Below, in pieces: positions 4,744 through 5,634 of a DNA stretch of 5,634 bases (position 1 is the stretch's first letter; every line of letters begins with the position of its first letter). A model generated the notes under the pieces. It was not told the origin of the DNA, searched no databases, and saw only the letters and a program-made list of their open reading frames with translations. The stretch is from [Eubacterium] saphenum (GTDB lineage Bacteria; Bacillota; Clostridia; Oscillospirales; Ruminococcaceae), in contig SFJQ01000099.1 in assembly GCA_004555855.1 (NCBI GenBank), positions 1 through 5,634 of the forward strand. The letters run 5' to 3'. A program made the position numbers and the translations under genes.

Positions 4744-5634
4744 ATAAATTCTCTTATGTCGCCACCGACGTCAATGGTAAAACCACGCGCGGTAATGAGA
4801 TGGCGGAGGATTTCAGGGATCTTCAGCAAAAGCTCAGGGAGAAAAATCTTTACGTTACGAGCTATCGCGACCTCGGTACGGGTACGGTTGACGTAAAGTA
4901 CAAGTTCAAGACCAAAGAGGTTTCCTTCATCAGCCGTCAGCTCGGCTCGATGACTTCGGCAGGTCTTTCGCTTGTAAGAGCACTCTACATTCTTCAGGAA
5001 CAGCAGGAAAACAAAAAGGCAAAGGCGGTTCTCCTCGATATCTACGAGGAGGTTCAGAAAGGTAAGTCCTTCTCGGACGTTCTGAAGTCAAAGCCGGGCG
5101 TTTTTCCGGATATGTTTGTCAGCCTTGTGGCTGCGGGCGAGGCTTCGGGTACTCTTGACCAGATGCTCAACAGATTGTCCGACCACTACGCAAACGCAAA
5201 CAAAACCGCCAATAAAGCAAAGAGCGCGATGATTTACCCGATGATTTTGCTCGTTTTGCTGCTTGCGGTTATCATACTCCTGTTCACATCGGTTCTGCCC
5301 ACGTTCGCGGGAATGATGGACGAAAAGGATATGACTCCCCTTTCAAAGGCTCTTTTGGCATTCTCGGATTCGCTGATTAATCAGTGGTATGTTTACATAT
5401 TGGTAATTGTAGCGATTGTCGTTACGATATTCATTATGAGAAAGACGCCGGCAACGCGGCTGAAAATGGACGAAATCCTCCTGAAGATACCAAAGGTAGG
5501 AAAGCTCGTTGCTACGATGTACACGGGAACCTTCTCAAGAAATATGGCGAACCTCTACGGCGCAGGTTTGCAGATGGTTGAGTGTATCGAAAAGTCCATC
5601 GCCGCTGTCAACAATATGTACGTCCGCGAAAAGT
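4740..5634 (+). CDS. pilC: Type II secretion/type IV pilus platform protein (T2SSF family), 3' end cut off
   Basis: The first 298 codons of an integral inner-membrane platform protein that couples an assembly ATPase to pilin polymerisation in type IV pili and type II secretion systems. Residues 1 to about 55 are the N-terminal part (FSYVATDVNGK). Residues about 60-185 form the first T2SSF domain, with RQLGSMTSAGLSL and VAAGEASGTLDQML. Membrane segments are visible at about 166-188 and 213-233. A second T2SSF domain begins near 261 (FSRNMANLYGAGLQMVE) and is truncated by the window edge; full-length members have about 400 residues. The start is the GTG at 4740, seven bases after GGAGG (4728-4732); no better in-frame ATG exists nearby. 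Pilus and general secretion (gspF-like) or competence (comGB-like) roles cannot be told apart without the downstream genes. Confidence 0.9.
   Translation, partial: MNKFSYVATDVNGKTTRGNEMAEDFRDLQQKLREKNLYVTSYRDLGTGTVDVKYKFKTKEVSFISRQLGSMTSAGLSLVRALYILQEQQENKKAKAVLLDIYEEVQKGKSFSDVLKSKPGVFPDMFVSLVAAGEASGTLDQMLNRLSDHYANANKTANKAKSAMIYPMILLVLLLAVIILLFTSVLPTFAGMMDEKDMTPLSKALLAFSDSLINQWYVYILVIVAIVVTIFIMRKTPATRLKMDEILLKIPKVGKLVATMYTGTFSRNMANLYGAGLQMVECIEKSIAAVNNMYVREK

Overview
The window looks like a chromosomal piece of a Gram-positive anaerobe of the class Clostridia, most likely an Oscillospiraceae/Ruminococcus-type gut bacterium. The grounds are strong AGGAGG-type ribosome binding sites, consensus housekeeping-sigma promoters, the compact rpsF-ssb-rpsR operon, a four-cysteine zinc-type S18, a Firmicutes-like glycogen phosphorylase and a PilC-type platform protein. 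The family-level placement is inference.

Layout from left to right. Positions 1-200 are non-coding. They hold one arm of a long inverted repeat (1-59), a perfect hairpin inserted in the repeat (69-94), and two terminator-type hairpins (127-160, 172-200). Positions 219-1321 hold the leftward operon rpsF (S6), ssb and rpsR (S18). It is driven by a near-perfect extended -10 promoter (1404-1432) and has a leader of about 76 nt with two hairpins, in the place where S6:S18 autoregulatory leaders occur. Positions 1433-1893 are non-coding and unusual. They contain a GC-rich block packed with hairpins (1484-1678), the second arm of the inverted repeat (1696-1758), and a hairpin-rich tail with a probable glgP terminator (1797-1840).

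Positions 1894-4254 encode a complete leftward glycogen phosphorylase (glgP) with its own promoter (4309-4337). A divergent control region follows, with an interrupted palindrome (4386-4414) and a strong rightward promoter (4477-4505). That promoter serves a leader of about 230 nt, which may encode a 53-58-residue peptide overlapping the next gene by four bases. From 4740 to the right edge runs pilC, a type II secretion/type IV pilus inner-membrane platform protein, cut off by the window after 298 codons.

The genes form three independent units: translation and DNA replication proteins (rpsF operon), storage-glucan breakdown (glgP), and a pilus or secretion apparatus (pilC). No defence island, CRISPR array, transposase, tRNA or rRNA is visible. 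The least explained part is the pair of modular inverted repeats flanking the rpsF operon together with the structured block beside the right arm.
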